Assembly (NCBI RefSeq): GCF_028683135.1
Contig: NZ_JAJUBB010000009.1
Coordinates: forward strand, 124,001-188,000
DNA length: 64,000 nucleotides
Direction: 5' to 3'
Source: Enterovibrio qingdaonensis
GTDB lineage: Bacteria > Pseudomonadota > Gammaproteobacteria > Enterobacterales > Vibrionaceae
Under the pieces are notes generated by a model. That model ran no database searches and was not told where the DNA came from. It saw only the letters and a list, made by a program, of their open reading frames with translations. Shown in pieces: positions 1 through 9,619 of this stretch (within the stretch, counting starts at the first letter, position 1; the number at the start of each line of letters is the position of its first letter). The position numbers and the translations under genes are program-made.

Positions 1-1105
1 TGACTTGGTTGATGCCGGGCAGGTTGATTTCAACAGGGTCTTCGGCCGTCGAAATGTTACGTTCAGCGGTATTGAGGTATTTCAGGCCTGTGTACAGCGA
101 AACCGTTTTGCCGCTTCCTGTTGGGCCTGTCATCAAAATCATGCCTTGGGGCTTATCTAGAGCAGACAAATAATCGGCTTTTTGCTTTTCGTTATAGCCT
201 AATTTGTCGATGTCCAGCCCGACACTGCCGCTATCCAAAATACGCAGTACCACTTTCTCGCCCCAGAGGGTTGGTAGGGTAGAAACGCGCATATCAATCG
301 AATTGGCGTTGGATAACGTCAGCTTTATCCGTCCATCTTGAGGCAAACGACGCTCGGCTATATTGAGCTTGGCGAGAATTTTTAACCGTGTTGACAGTCT
401 TCTAGATATGCCTGCAGGTGGGGTACTGTGGAGTTGCAACATGCCATCTAAGCGAAAGCGGATACGATAGCTGTCTTCAAAAGGCTCAAAGTGAATATCA
501 GAGGCTTGTTTTCGAATCGCATCGAGAATGACTTGCTGAATATAGCGACTGACAGGGGCTTCATCTGTCGCTAATTCATCGACGTCTTGTGCGTTATCGA
601 ATTCCGCGAGCTCAGCGAGCTCGGAGTCAGAAACCGACAGTGAATCAGGTGTGATTGATGACAGGTTTTTTCCGTAGAGTTTCCGAAGTGCGCCTTGTAA
701 TTGTTGATGTTCAAGAATGACGGGCTTAATCATTAACCCCGTGGCAAATCGGAATTCGTCTTGCGCATTTAAATCTGTCGGGTCACTGACACCAAGGTAG
801 AGGACAGAGTCGGTGATTTGCAAAGGCAGGGTGTTACTGGTCAGACACAGTTGCTTCTTATCGATTTGTTCGCAGGTGTGTGAGAACTGATAGTCGTTGA
901 TATCACCAATGGGTTCTTTGAAGTAGTGACTGAGGGTATTAGCCAGCTCCTCACTGGTGAAGATATTTTGGTTGATTAGCGCAGTCGCTGCTGGGATAGC
1001 GTCTTTTGCTATCGCTTTGTTTGCGCTGGTAGCCTGCTCGATGGAGATGGCAGAGGTGTGCAATAACAAGCTAACGAGTCCAGAGCCCGCATTTTCAACA
1101 ATCAC
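1..1105 (-). CDS. pilB: Type IV pilus assembly ATPase PilB (3' part outside window)
   Basis: PilB is the cytoplasmic hexameric ATPase that drives extension of type IV pili. Translation of the minus strand gives an open frame from a GTG at 1105 to the window edge, about 368 residues of a family usually near 560. The N-terminal part resembles the MshEN/GSPII_E domain (SGLVSLLLHTSAISIEQ near the start). A Walker A motif GPTGSGKT lies near position 105, followed by AEDPVEINLPGINQV at the edge. The GTG start is chosen because AAAGAGG lies 8 bases upstream and no better in-frame start is seen. It lies downstream of pilA on the same strand, the usual pilA-pilB order; pilC and pilD would be expected beyond the window. 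The C-terminal Walker B and His-box regions are not visible. Confidence 0.93.
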   Translation of the reverse strand, partial: MIVENAGSGLVSLLLHTSAISIEQATSANKAIAKDAIPAATALINQNIFTSEELANTLSHYFKEPIGDINDYQFSHTCEQIDKKQLCLTSNTLPLQITDSVLYLGVSDPTDLNAQDEFRFATGLMIKPVILEHQQLQGALRKLYGKNLSSITPDSLSVSDSELAELAEFDNAQDVDELATDEAPVSRYIQQVILDAIRKQASDIHFEPFEDSYRIRFRLDGMLQLHSTPPAGISRRLSTRLKILAKLNIAERRLPQDGRIKLTLSNANSIDMRVSTLPTLWGEKVVLRILDSGSVGLDIDKLGYNEKQKADYLSALDKPQGMILMTGPTGSGKTVSLYTGLKYLNTAERNISTAEDPVEINLPGINQV

Positions 1106-1276
1106 TGTGTATACCTCTTTTTCTGCCTTAGCGCGGTCAGCGTTATACCTTCATCAAGTTATGTTCTGACCTTGGGTGAATGTCGAACGTTTTTTTGGGG
1201 ATTCTCGATAAATATCAAGCACAAATATTGCTAGAGAAAAGCAATATATGCGTTTAGACGTGTTTTACAGTGCAAT

Positions 1277-1309
1277 AAAAAAGGGAAAGGGAGGCAAAAG
1301 CCTCCCTTT
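1277..1309 (-). terminator. Intrinsic terminator after pilA
   Basis: Minus strand: a 10-bp perfect stem (AAAGGGAGGC / GCCTCCCTTT, 1286-1295 with 1300-1309) with a TTTT loop is followed by CCC and six T. It lies 15 bases past the pilA stop and would separate the abundant pilin mRNA from pilB. Confidence 0.85.
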
Positions 1310-1324
1310 TAACAACTTAGGAAA

Positions 1325-1774
1325 TTATTTCGGCGTGCCGGGAGCACAAGATTTGAGGTCAGTTACACCAGTGTCTTGAACACATTTCCATCCTGAGGCA
1401 GATTTCTCGAACTGAATTTTTTTGGTGTCAATCGAAGTTTTCTCGTTAAACGTCAGGGTTACGGTACCGCCGCTAACCTCTGCTGCTTCACCTTCACCCG
1501 TTGTGATTTGAGCCAGTACCAGGGTACCAAGAGATGTCATGTCAGATGCGGCACCAATAGCATCCCAATTGGTCTTGCTGTCAGTAGGAAATTCATTTTC
1601 TTGTAAGTATAAATCTAAATTCGTCAGAACAGATTTAATGGTTGCAACACCTGCTGTTGCATCAGATTTCTTGGTGTAGCTTTGATACGCAGGCACCGCA
1701 ATCGCAGTCAGTGCACCAATGATCCCAACAACAATTAGCAATTCAATTAAGCTAAAACCTTTTTGCTTTCTCAT
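1325..1774 (-). CDS. pilA: Type IV major pilin PilA
   Basis: This is a type IVa pilin, the structural subunit of the pilus. The start at 1774 (149 residues) is chosen because it gives the short leader MRKQKG, cut by prepilin peptidase after Gly6, and has an AGGAG-type site just upstream; the frame extends upstream but that part does not look like a leader. The mature protein begins FSLIELLIVV with the conserved Glu at mature position 5, and the first 25 or so residues are the hydrophobic assembly helix. Two cysteines near the C terminus (WKC and KSC) can form the D-loop disulfide. The middle is the variable globular domain. It is followed by a strong terminator and then pilB. Natural competence and attachment are known roles of this pilus in vibrios; that role here is inference. 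Confidence 0.95.
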   Translation of the reverse strand: MRKQKGFSLIELLIVVGIIGALTAIAVPAYQSYTKKSDATAGVATIKSVLTNLDLYLQENEFPTDSKTNWDAIGAASDMTSLGTLVLAQITTGEGEAAEVSGGTVTLTFNEKTSIDTKKIQFEKSASGWKCVQDTGVTDLKSCAPGTPK

Positions 1775-1795
1775 TTTCTTCTCTCCTGTTTTTAA

Positions 1796-1813
1796 TACGC
1801 AATTCATTGCGTA
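1796..1813. promoter_or_regulatory. Inverted repeat in the pilA leader
   Basis: Two 8-base arms TACGCAAT and ATTGCGTA are separated by TC, about 22 bases upstream of the pilA start on the minus strand. It could be a protein-binding palindrome or a leader hairpin. I recognise no specific regulator. Confidence 0.3.
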
Positions 1814-1935
1814 AGTGGTCTCAAGATAAGACTGAACGGGACGTTGTAACAGGGGCAGATAAGGGTCTTTCGAGGCGTGACAGCCTTTCATGTAACAAAA
1901 AATGAAGAGAACGTATTGAAGTGTGATTGAAAGAC

Positions 1936-1964
1936 GATAATGCAGGCGTATTGCCTGCATTATC
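1936..1964. terminator. Perfect 12-bp hairpin between nadC and pilA
   Basis: Arms GATAATGCAGGC and GCCTGCATTATC (1936-1947, 1953-1964) have a 5-base loop. It lies 21 bases downstream of the nadC stop and probably ends or stabilises the nadC mRNA, but neither strand has a clear T-run after it, so it may not be a classic intrinsic terminator. Confidence 0.45.
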
Positions 1965-1985
1965 AATAATTTACGCCTCTTTCCG

Positions 1986-2939
<954 letters not shown>

Positions 2940-3067
2940 CTACTTATGGCAGCAAGTGTACATGTGAGAACGACAGATTGCGAGATGAGCAAAGGTGTAC
3001 TTTTTGTGTGGGGTTTTGGTGTAAATGCGGTAAACTGTTGTTTTCTTGATGCTCAAAGGCATTGTGC

Positions 3068-3619
3068 ATGTTAACTATCAGTAATCATATTCTTGAATCG
3101 GCCGTTTACCTCCCTTCTCCCCACTTTAACGAACGTCCCGATCCACAAGATGTGTCTTTGCTGGTTGTGCACAATATTAGTTTGCCTCCCAGTCAGTTTG
3201 GGGGACCGTACATTGAGCAGTTCTTTCAAGGAAATCTCACCAGTAAAGACCATCCGTATTTCGACGAAATTCGTCATTTAGAGGTATCAGCCCATTGTTT
3301 GATCAAACGAGACGGCAGTGTGGTGCAGTTTGTTCCTTTTGATAAACGCGCGTGGCACGCCGGTGTTTCGTGTTTTGAAGGTCGAGAACAGTGCAATGAC
3401 TACTCGATAGGCATTGAGCTGGAAGGGACAGATGATTTGCCCTACACCGATGCACAATACCGAATGCTGACCTCAGTAACAGACGCTTTGCTTCACCAGT
3501 ATCCGAATTTGACAGAATCTCGTATTACAGGTCATGAGCACATTGCGCCCGGAAGAAAGACAGACCCAGGATTGTCATTTAACTGGCAACGTTATCTGCA
3601 CGCATTGCACGATAAATAA
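3068..3619 (+). CDS. ampD: 1,6-anhydro-N-acetylmuramyl-L-alanine amidase AmpD
   Basis: AmpD is a cytoplasmic zinc amidase that removes the peptide from anhydro-muropeptides during cell-wall recycling; its loss derepresses ampC beta-lactamase where ampR/ampC exist. The N-terminal VVHNIS histidine and the C-terminal GHEHIAPGRKTDPG (His and Asp) match the zinc ligands of the family. The product is 183 residues, the normal size. ATG at 3068 is preferred to the TTG two codons upstream because AAAGG sits at better spacing. It is transcribed away from nadC. No ampE is present downstream; pdhR follows after 316 bases. Confidence 0.94.
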   Translation: MLTISNHILESAVYLPSPHFNERPDPQDVSLLVVHNISLPPSQFGGPYIEQFFQGNLTSKDHPYFDEIRHLEVSAHCLIKRDGSVVQFVPFDKRAWHAGVSCFEGREQCNDYSIGIELEGTDDLPYTDAQYRMLTSVTDALLHQYPNLTESRITGHEHIAPGRKTDPGLSFNWQRYLHALHDK

Positions 3620-3727
3620 AGGTGACGATTTTTTGCGGCTTATCTTGTAAACGAGCATTGCCAATTTCCGACATGAAGTGAAACGGTCTTGAGAATTTGC
3701 GCGTCTTTTCATCGAAAAGAGCAAACA

Positions 3728-3743
3728 AATTGGTCATACCATT
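3728..3743. promoter_or_regulatory. Upstream PdhR-like operator
   Basis: AATTGGTCATACCATT matches the ATTGGTnnnACCAAT pattern of PdhR with one mismatch in the last half-site. It lies 127 bases upstream of the better box at 3855-3871, so looping or a second promoter is possible. Confidence 0.6.
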
Positions 3744-3789
3744 GGGAGATGATTGATTATTTTACAAACGACATCTACTTGTAATTTCT

Positions 3790-3803
3790 ATGACTTAAAT
3801 CAA
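3790..3803. promoter_or_regulatory. FNR-like half-palindrome upstream of pdhR
   Basis: ATGACTTAAATCAA has a perfect ATCAA right half and a 3/5 match in the left half to TTGATnnnnATCAA. Anaerobic repression of pdh by FNR and ArcA is known in E. coli. This assignment is weak. Confidence 0.3.
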
Positions 3804-3854
3804 GTTTAGTGTGGACAATTACGACACATTCTGGTAACTTTTTATGTGTTTGGT

Positions 3855-3871
3855 AATTGGTCTTACCAATT
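3855..3871. promoter_or_regulatory. PdhR operator (autoregulatory)
   Basis: AATTGGTCTTACCAATT is a near-perfect palindrome with the PdhR consensus spacing, 64 bases upstream of the pdhR start. In E. coli, PdhR bound to such a box represses pdhR-aceEF-lpd until pyruvate releases it. Confidence 0.88.
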
Positions 3872-3935
3872 TACAAGGCCGATAGAGTGGGATAAGACGC
3901 GCAGGATTTCCGGCGCCAGAAAATAAAGAAGAACG

Positions 3936-4709
3936 ATGGCTATACAACGGATTCGTCAACCCAAACTGTCAGATGTTATTGAGAAAGAGCTTGAAAGCCT
4001 AATTCTGGAAGGCACATTGTCACCGGGGCAGAAATTGCCGCCGGAGCGCGAATTGGCGCAGCAATTTGATGTCTCCCGTCCTTCTATTCGTGAAGCAATT
4101 CAGCGATTAGAAGCAAAAAAACTACTCACTCGAAAACAAGGTGGCGGCACCTTTGTCAGCGAACGCTTGTGGCAGCGTTTTTCTGAACCTTTGATTGAGT
4201 TGTTGGCCGAGCACCCAGAATCTCAACTCGATTTATTAGAATCTCGACATGCACTGGAAGGTATTTCAGCCTATTTTGCTGCATTGCGGGGAACAGAAGA
4301 AGATTTGAACCGAGTGTGTCAGTGCCACGATCACATCCGGGAAGCTCAGCAACTTGGCGATTTAAAAGCCGAAGCCGCTGCCGTCATGCAATACCTGATT
4401 GCCGTTACTGAGGCATCACATAACGTGGTATTGCTGCATATCGTACGCAGTCTGGCTCCATTGCTAGAGCAAAACATTTTACAAAACTTTGAGTTACTGA
4501 ATCGTCGTAAAGATGTCGTCGATAAGGTAACCAGACACAGAGCCAATATTGTTCAAGCGATTACTGCTGGGGAACCTGAAAAGGCCCGACAGGCATCACA
4601 CGCGCATTTGGCTTTTATAGAGGAAACCCTGCTGGATCTGGGCAGAGAAGAAAGCCGACGTGAGCGCTCGCTTCGCCGGATACAGCAACGCAAGGACGAG
4701 TTGGAATAA
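3936..4709 (+). CDS. pdhR: Pyruvate-responsive repressor PdhR (GntR/FadR family)
   Basis: PdhR represses the pyruvate dehydrogenase operon and is released by pyruvate. An N-terminal GntR winged helix (about residues 7-75) includes the recognition region [20 protein letters not shown] and the wing RKQGGGTFV. The rest is an FCD-type all-helical ligand domain (about 95-220). The basic C-terminal tail [17 protein letters not shown] is a PdhR feature. At 257 residues it has the family size. It lies directly upstream of aceE and its own leader contains two PdhR boxes, so autoregulation is likely. A hairpin terminator or attenuator separates it from aceE. Confidence 0.94.
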   Translation: MAIQRIRQPKLSDVIEKELESLILEGTLSPGQKLPPERELAQQFDVSRPSIREAIQRLEAKKLLTRKQGGGTFVSERLWQRFSEPLIELLAEHPESQLDLLESRHALEGISAYFAALRGTEEDLNRVCQCHDHIREAQQLGDLKAEAAAVMQYLIAVTEASHNVVLLHIVRSLAPLLEQNILQNFELLNRRKDVVDKVTRHRANIVQAITAGEPEKARQASHAHLAFIEETLLDLGREESRRERSLRRIQQRKDELE

Positions 4710-4710
4710 C

Positions 4711-4760
4711 GCTTCCTGACAGTTCAATTAAGTATTAGAGCTGTCAGGATGCGTTTTTTT
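4711..4760 (+). terminator. Hairpin terminator/attenuator between pdhR and aceE
   Basis: Arms 4711-4722 and 4741-4752 (core CCTGACAG / CTGTCAGG) are separated by an 18-base loop and followed by seven T. It probably reduces, rather than stops, transcription from pdhR into aceE. Confidence 0.65.
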
Positions 4761-4814
4761 CAGCTGCGACAACATTAGTTTTGTACGAGTCAATCAACGA
4801 AAGGATAGATCGCC

Positions 4815-7481
4815 ATGTCTGAAGTCATGAAAAATGACGTGGACGCACTTGAGACCCAAGAGTGGTTAGAAGCTCTTGCATCAGTCGTTCGTGAAGAAGG
4901 TGTAGAACGTGCCCAATTCCTACTAGAACAAGTTATGGAAAAGGCGCGCCTTGATGGTGTTGATATGCCAACAGGCGTCACCACCAACTATGTGAATACC
5001 ATCCCTGCGGATAAAGAACCAGCATATCCAGGTGACGTAAACCTGGAACGTCGTATTCGTTCTATCATTCGTTGGAACGCGATCATGATCGTGTTGCGCG
5101 CATCTAAGAAAGACCTAGACCTGGGTGGCCACATGGCGTCATACCAGTCTGCTTCTGCTTTCTACGAAGTGTGCTTTAACCATTTCTTCCGTGCACCTAA
5201 TGAGGTGGACGGTGGTGACTTGGTTTACTACCAAGGTCACATCTCTCCAGGTATCTACTCGCGTGCGTTCGTTGAAGGCCGCCTGACAGAAGAGCAGTTG
5301 GATAACTTCCGCCAAGAAGTAGACGGTAAAGGTATCCCTTCATACCCACACCCTAAACTGATGCCTGAATTCTGGCAGTTCCCGACCGTTTCAATGGGTC
5401 TGGGTCCAATCTCTGCTATCTACCAAGCTCGCTTCCTGAAATACCTGGAAGGTCGTGGCCTGAAAGAAACCAATGCGCAGCGCGTATACGCTTTCTTGGG
5501 TGACGGTGAGATGGATGAGCCAGAATCACGCGGCGCGATCTCTTTCGCTGCTCGTGAAAAACTGGGCAACCTATGCTTCCTGATCAACTGTAACCTTCAG
5601 CGCCTAGACGGCCCAGTAATGGGTAACGGCAAGATCATCCAAGAGCTGGAAGGTCTGTTTAAAGGTGCTGGCTGGAACGTAGTGAAAGTAGTTTGGGGTA
5701 GCGGCTGGGATAAACTTCTGGCAAAAGATACCACAGGTAAACTGCTTCAACTGATGAACGAAACCATCGACGGTGACTACCAGACGTTTAAGTCGAAAGA
5801 TGGTGCTTACGTTCGTGAAAACTTCTTCGGTAAATACCCAGAGACTGCAGCACTGGTTGCTGACATGACTGACGAAGAAATCTTCGCGCTGAAGCGTGGT
5901 GGTCATGAGCCATCGAAGCTATTCGCAGCATTTAAAGCGGCACAAGAAACCACAGATCGTCCAACCGTTATCCTAGCGAAAACCGTTAAAGGTTACGGCA
6001 TGGGTGAAGCGGCAGAAGGCAAGAACATTGCGCACGGCGTGAAGAAAATGGACATGACCCATGTTCAACATCTTCGTGACCGCCTTGGCTTGCAAGATCT
6101 GATTTCTGACGAAGACATGAAAACTCTGCCTTACCTGAAATTGGAAGAAGGCACAGCAGAATACGAATACATGCATGCGCGTCGTAACGCGTTGCACGGT
6201 TACACGCCTAAGCGTCTGCCTAAGTTCACTCAAGAGTTCAACGTGCCTGCGCTAGATGCGTTTGAACCACTGCTGGGTGAGCAAAAGCGTGAAATCTCTA
6301 CCACCATGGCTTACGTACGTGCGCTGAATATTCTTCTGAAAGATAAAGGCATCGGTAAAAACGTTGTGCCAATTATCTGTGACGAAGCGCGTACATTCGG
6401 TATGGAAGGTCTGTTCCGTCAAGTGGGTATTTACAACCCGCATGGTCAGGAATACACCCCTGAAGACCGTGGTGTTGTTTCTTACTACAAAGAAGCAACG
6501 TCAGGTCAGGTTCTGCAAGAAGGTATCAATGAACTAGGCTCAATGGCTTCTTGGGTTGCAGCTGCAACCTCATACAGCACCAACGATCTACCGATGATCC
6601 CGTTCTACATCTACTACTCAATGTTCGGTTTCCAACGTATTGGCGACATGGCATGGCTAGCAGGTGACCAACAAGCGCGTGGCTTCTTGCTGGGTGCAAC
6701 AGCAGGTCGTACTACCCTGAACGGTGAAGGTCTACAGCACGAAGATGGTCACTCGCACATCATGGCGGGTACTATTCCTAACTGTGTTTCTTACGATCCA
6801 ACCTTTGCGTACGAGCTTGCAGTTATCATGCAAGACGGTATTCGTCGCATGTACGGTCCAGAACAAGAAAACGTGTTCTACTACCTGACCGTTATGAACG
6901 AAAACTACGCGATGCCAGCAATGCCAGAAGGTGCTGAAGAAGGCATCCGTAAAGGTATTTACAAGCTGGAATCTTACGCAGGTGACAAGTCTAAAGTTCA
7001 GCTGATGAGCTCTGGTACTATCATGAACGAAGTACGCAAAGCAGCACAGATTCTGAGCGAAGAGTACGGCGTGGCATCTGACGTCTACTCAGTGACGTCT
7101 TTCAACGAACTGACTCGCGATGGTCAGGACGCTGAGCGTTACAACATGCTGCACCCAGAAGCAGAGCAAAAAGTGCCTTACATCACTACTCTGATGGGTT
7201 CTGAGCCTGCAATTGCTGCAACTGACTACATGAAGAACTACGCAGAGCAAGTGCGTGCATTCATGCCTTCAGAATCTTACAAAGTACTGGGTACAGATGG
7301 CTTCGGTCGTTCTGACAGCCGTGCGAACCTGCGCCGTCACTTCGAAGTGAATGCAGGCTACGTTGTTGTTGCTGCACTGAACGAGCTAGCAAATCGTGGT
7401 GATATCGAGAAATCAGTGGTTGCTCAAGCCATTGCTAAGTTCGACATCGACGCTGACAAGACAAACCCGCTATACGCGTAA
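4815..7481 (+). CDS. aceE: Pyruvate dehydrogenase E1 component
   Basis: AceE is the homodimeric E1 that decarboxylates pyruvate on thiamine diphosphate and acetylates the lipoyl groups of E2. The ThDP/magnesium motif is seen as GDGEMDEPES near residues 230-240, continuing to the distal Asn in FLINCNLQRLDGP. Its 888 residues compare with 887 in E. coli. An AAAGGA ribosome site precedes the ATG. Codon use is strongly biased (CTG, CGT, GGT, AAA), as expected for a highly expressed gene. It is followed after 12 bases by aceF, and regulated through the PdhR boxes upstream of pdhR. Confidence 0.97.
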   Translation: MSEVMKNDVDALETQEWLEALASVVREEGVERAQFLLEQVMEKARLDGVDMPTGVTTNYVNTIPADKEPAYPGDVNLERRIRSIIRWNAIMIVLRASKKDLDLGGHMASYQSASAFYEVCFNHFFRAPNEVDGGDLVYYQGHISPGIYSRAFVEGRLTEEQLDNFRQEVDGKGIPSYPHPKLMPEFWQFPTVSMGLGPISAIYQARFLKYLEGRGLKETNAQRVYAFLGDGEMDEPESRGAISFAAREKLGNLCFLINCNLQRLDGPVMGNGKIIQELEGLFKGAGWNVVKVVWGSGWDKLLAKDTTGKLLQLMNETIDGDYQTFKSKDGAYVRENFFGKYPETAALVADMTDEEIFALKRGGHEPSKLFAAFKAAQETTDRPTVILAKTVKGYGMGEAAEGKNIAHGVKKMDMTHVQHLRDRLGLQDLISDEDMKTLPYLKLEEGTAEYEYMHARRNALHGYTPKRLPKFTQEFNVPALDAFEPLLGEQKREISTTMAYVRALNILLKDKGIGKNVVPIICDEARTFGMEGLFRQVGIYNPHGQEYTPEDRGVVSYYKEATSGQVLQEGINELGSMASWVAAATSYSTNDLPMIPFYIYYSMFGFQRIGDMAWLAGDQQARGFLLGATAGRTTLNGEGLQHEDGHSHIMAGTIPNCVSYDPTFAYELAVIMQDGIRRMYGPEQENVFYYLTVMNENYAMPAMPEGAEEGIRKGIYKLESYAGDKSKVQLMSSGTIMNEVRKAAQILSEEYGVASDVYSVTSFNELTRDGQDAERYNMLHPEAEQKVPYITTLMGSEPAIAATDYMKNYAEQVRAFMPSESYKVLGTDGFGRSDSRANLRRHFEVNAGYVVVAALNELANRGDIEKSVVAQAIAKFDIDADKTNPLYA

Positions 7482-7493
7482 GAGGCAATTAAA

Positions 7494-9401
7494 ATGGCAA
7501 TCGAAATTAACGTACCTGACATCGGTGCCGATGAGGTTGAAGTAACTGAGATCCTCGTTAGCGTTGGTGACAAAGTTGAAGAAGATCAGTCGCTGATCAC
7601 CGTTGAAGGTGACAAGGCGTCGATGGAAGTACCTGCATCACAGGCTGGTATCGTAAAAGAAATCAAAATCGCGGAAGGCGACAAGGTTTCTACCGGTTCT
7701 CTGATCATGATTTTCGAAGCCGAGGGTGCAGCGCAAGCTGCACCTGCTCCTGCAGCAGAAGCAGCTCCAGTAGCAGCTCCAGCTCCAGCAGCGGCATCTG
7801 AACTGAAAGAAGTTCACGTTCCAGATATCGGTGGTGACGAAGTAGAAGTTACTGAAATCATGGTAGCGGTTGGCGACAGCATTGAAGAAGAGCAATCTCT
7901 TCTTACCGTTGAAGGCGACAAAGCATCAATGGAAGTACCAGCACCTTTCGCGGGTGTTCTGAAAGAAATCAAAGTAGCAGCAGGCGACAAAGTGTCTACT
8001 GGTTCTCTGATCATGGTATTTGAAATTGCAGGTTCTGGCGCAGCTCCAGTTGCAGCAGCTCCAGCGGCTGAAGCACCCGTTGCGGCACCAGCAGCATCTG
8101 CAATGAAAGAAGTACATGTGCCAGATATCGGCGGCGACGAAGTCGAAGTTACCGAAATCATGGTAGCGGTTGGCGACAGCATTGAAGAAGAGCAGTCACT
8201 GATCACTGTTGAAGGTGACAAGGCTTCTATGGAAGTTCCAGCACCGTTCGCAGGCGTACTGAAAGAAATCAAAGTAGCAGCAGGCGACAAAGTGTCTACT
8301 GGTTCTCTGATCATGGTGTTCGAAGTGGCGGGCGCAGCACCGGCTCCTGCAGCGGCAGCTCCAGTTGCATCTGCTCCAGCAGCGGCTCCAGCACCTGCGG
8401 CAGCTCCAGCAGCTCCAGCAGCACAAGCAGCTCCGGCGGCATCGGGTGATTTCGTTGAGAACGACGAATACTCACACGCCTCTCCAGTTGTTCGTCGTTT
8501 GGCGCGCGAGTTTGGCGTTAATCTGTCGAAGGTTAAAGGTTCGGGTCGTAAGAGCCGTATCCTGAAAGAAGACGTTCAGAACTACGTTAAAGAAGCTCTG
8601 AAGCGTCTGGAATCAGGTGCAGCAGCATCTGCTTCTGGCAAAGGCGACGGCGCAGCACTGGGTCTTCTGCCATGGCCGAAAGTTGATTTCAGCAAGTTCG
8701 GTGAAACTGAGGTTCAACCTCTTTCTCGCATCAAGAAGATTTCTGGCGCGAACCTGCACCGTAACTGGGTAATGATCCCGCATGTGACTCAGTGGGATAA
8801 CGCTGACATCACTGAGCTGGAAGCATTCCGTAAAGAGCAGAACGCGATCGAAGCGAAGCGTGACACTGGCATGAAGATCACCCCATTGGTGTTCATCATG
8901 AAAGCTGTTGCTAAAGCCCTTGAAGCGTTCCCAACGTTCAACTCTTCGCTGTCAGACGACGGTGAGAGCCTGATCCTGAAGAAATTCGTTAACGTTGGTA
9001 TTGCGGTAGACACGCCAAATGGTCTGGTTGTTCCTGTCTTCAAAGACGTGAACAAAAAAGGCATTTACGAGCTGTCAGCTGAGCTGATGGAAGTGTCTAA
9101 GAAAGCGCGTGGCGGTAAACTGACTGCTGCTGATATGCAGGGCGGCTGCTTTACTATCTCAAGCCTGGGTGGCATCGGTGGTACTGCATTCACACCAATC
9201 GTGAATGCACCTGAAGTTGCGATTCTGGGTGTGTCTAAGTCTGAAATGAAGCCAGTGTGGAACGGTAAAGAATTCGCTCCTCGTCTGCAGCTTCCTCTGT
9301 CACTGTCATACGATCACCGCGTGATCGACGGTGCAGATGGTGCACGCTTCATTACTTACCTGAACGAGTGTCTGTCGGACATTCGCCGTCTGGTACTGTA
9401 A
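7494..9401 (+). CDS. aceF: Dihydrolipoyl acetyltransferase (PDH E2)
   Basis: This is the core subunit of the pyruvate dehydrogenase complex, moving acetyl groups from lipoyl arms to CoA. It has three N-terminal lipoyl domains with the modified lysine of [10 protein letters not shown] at about residues 41, 143 and 243. Ala/Pro-rich linkers follow each one, then the peripheral-subunit binding domain (about 328-365, [15 protein letters not shown]) and the catalytic domain (about 400-635) with His608 in [10 protein letters not shown]. Lipoyl domains 2 and 3 are almost identical and exactly 100 residues apart. The 635-residue length and three-lipoyl layout match enterobacterial and vibrio AceF. 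Confidence 0.97.
   Translation: MAIEINVPDIGADEVEVTEILVSVGDKVEEDQSLITVEGDKASMEVPASQAGIVKEIKIAEGDKVSTGSLIMIFEAEGAAQAAPAPAAEAAPVAAPAPAAASELKEVHVPDIGGDEVEVTEIMVAVGDSIEEEQSLLTVEGDKASMEVPAPFAGVLKEIKVAAGDKVSTGSLIMVFEIAGSGAAPVAAAPAAEAPVAAPAASAMKEVHVPDIGGDEVEVTEIMVAVGDSIEEEQSLITVEGDKASMEVPAPFAGVLKEIKVAAGDKVSTGSLIMVFEVAGAAPAPAAAAPVASAPAAAPAPAAAPAAPAAQAAPAASGDFVENDEYSHASPVVRRLAREFGVNLSKVKGSGRKSRILKEDVQNYVKEALKRLESGAAASASGKGDGAALGLLPWPKVDFSKFGETEVQPLSRIKKISGANLHRNWVMIPHVTQWDNADITELEAFRKEQNAIEAKRDTGMKITPLVFIMKAVAKALEAFPTFNSSLSDDGESLILKKFVNVGIAVDTPNGLVVPVFKDVNKKGIYELSAELMEVSKKARGGKLTAADMQGGCFTISSLGGIGGTAFTPIVNAPEVAILGVSKSEMKPVWNGKEFAPRLQLPLSLSYDHRVIDGADGARFITYLNECLSDIRRLVL
7807..8334 (+). repeat. Tandem lipoyl-domain repeat inside aceF (300-bp period)
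   Basis: The DNA for lipoyl domains 2 (about 7807-8037) and 3 (about 8107-8337) repeats with a 300-base offset. Identity is patchy: blocks of about 40 and 59 bases are fully identical, while the parts between them differ at many synonymous positions. Confidence 0.85.
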
Positions 9402-9412
9402 GACAACACCTG

Positions 9413-9445
9413 ATCCGCACCTGTCTGCATAAGGCGGGTGCGGAT
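9413..9445 (+). terminator. Hairpin after aceF
   Basis: Arms ATCCGCACC (9413-9421) and GGTGCGGAT (9437-9445) flank a 15-base loop, with only TT after the stem. It probably attenuates read-through to lpd, or protects the aceEF mRNA 3' end. Confidence 0.5.
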
Positions 9446-9619
9446 TTGATGTATAGCTCACAGGCTATGGGTTTTTATTTTTCAGCTTGTTAACACGGCT
9501 GTAAAATGTTGGCCAAATAAGTGTCGTTCACGAAAACGCACTTGTCGTGAAACAAAACGCATCCAACATAAAAAGAATCTCTTAGCCTGTCAGGGATATA
9601 AGACTACAACGAGGTCAGA

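Larger units (their letters stand above)
3620..3935. other. pdhR upstream regulatory region (316 bases, no gene)
   Basis: No coding frame is supported here. The region holds two PdhR-type palindromes and an FNR-like site, listed separately, and must contain the main promoter of pdhR-aceEF. It is AT-rich between 3745 and 3850. Confidence 0.7.

Noticed and set aside
7814..8314. 166-residue minus-strand open frame
   Set aside because: It is antisense to the two near-identical lipoyl repeats of aceF. The Ser/Thr/Pro-rich repeats are a by-product of the real gene's codons, and no ribosome site is seen.
7807..8334. CRISPR or satellite-type repeat
   Set aside because: The 300-base repeat is in frame and encodes lipoyl domains.
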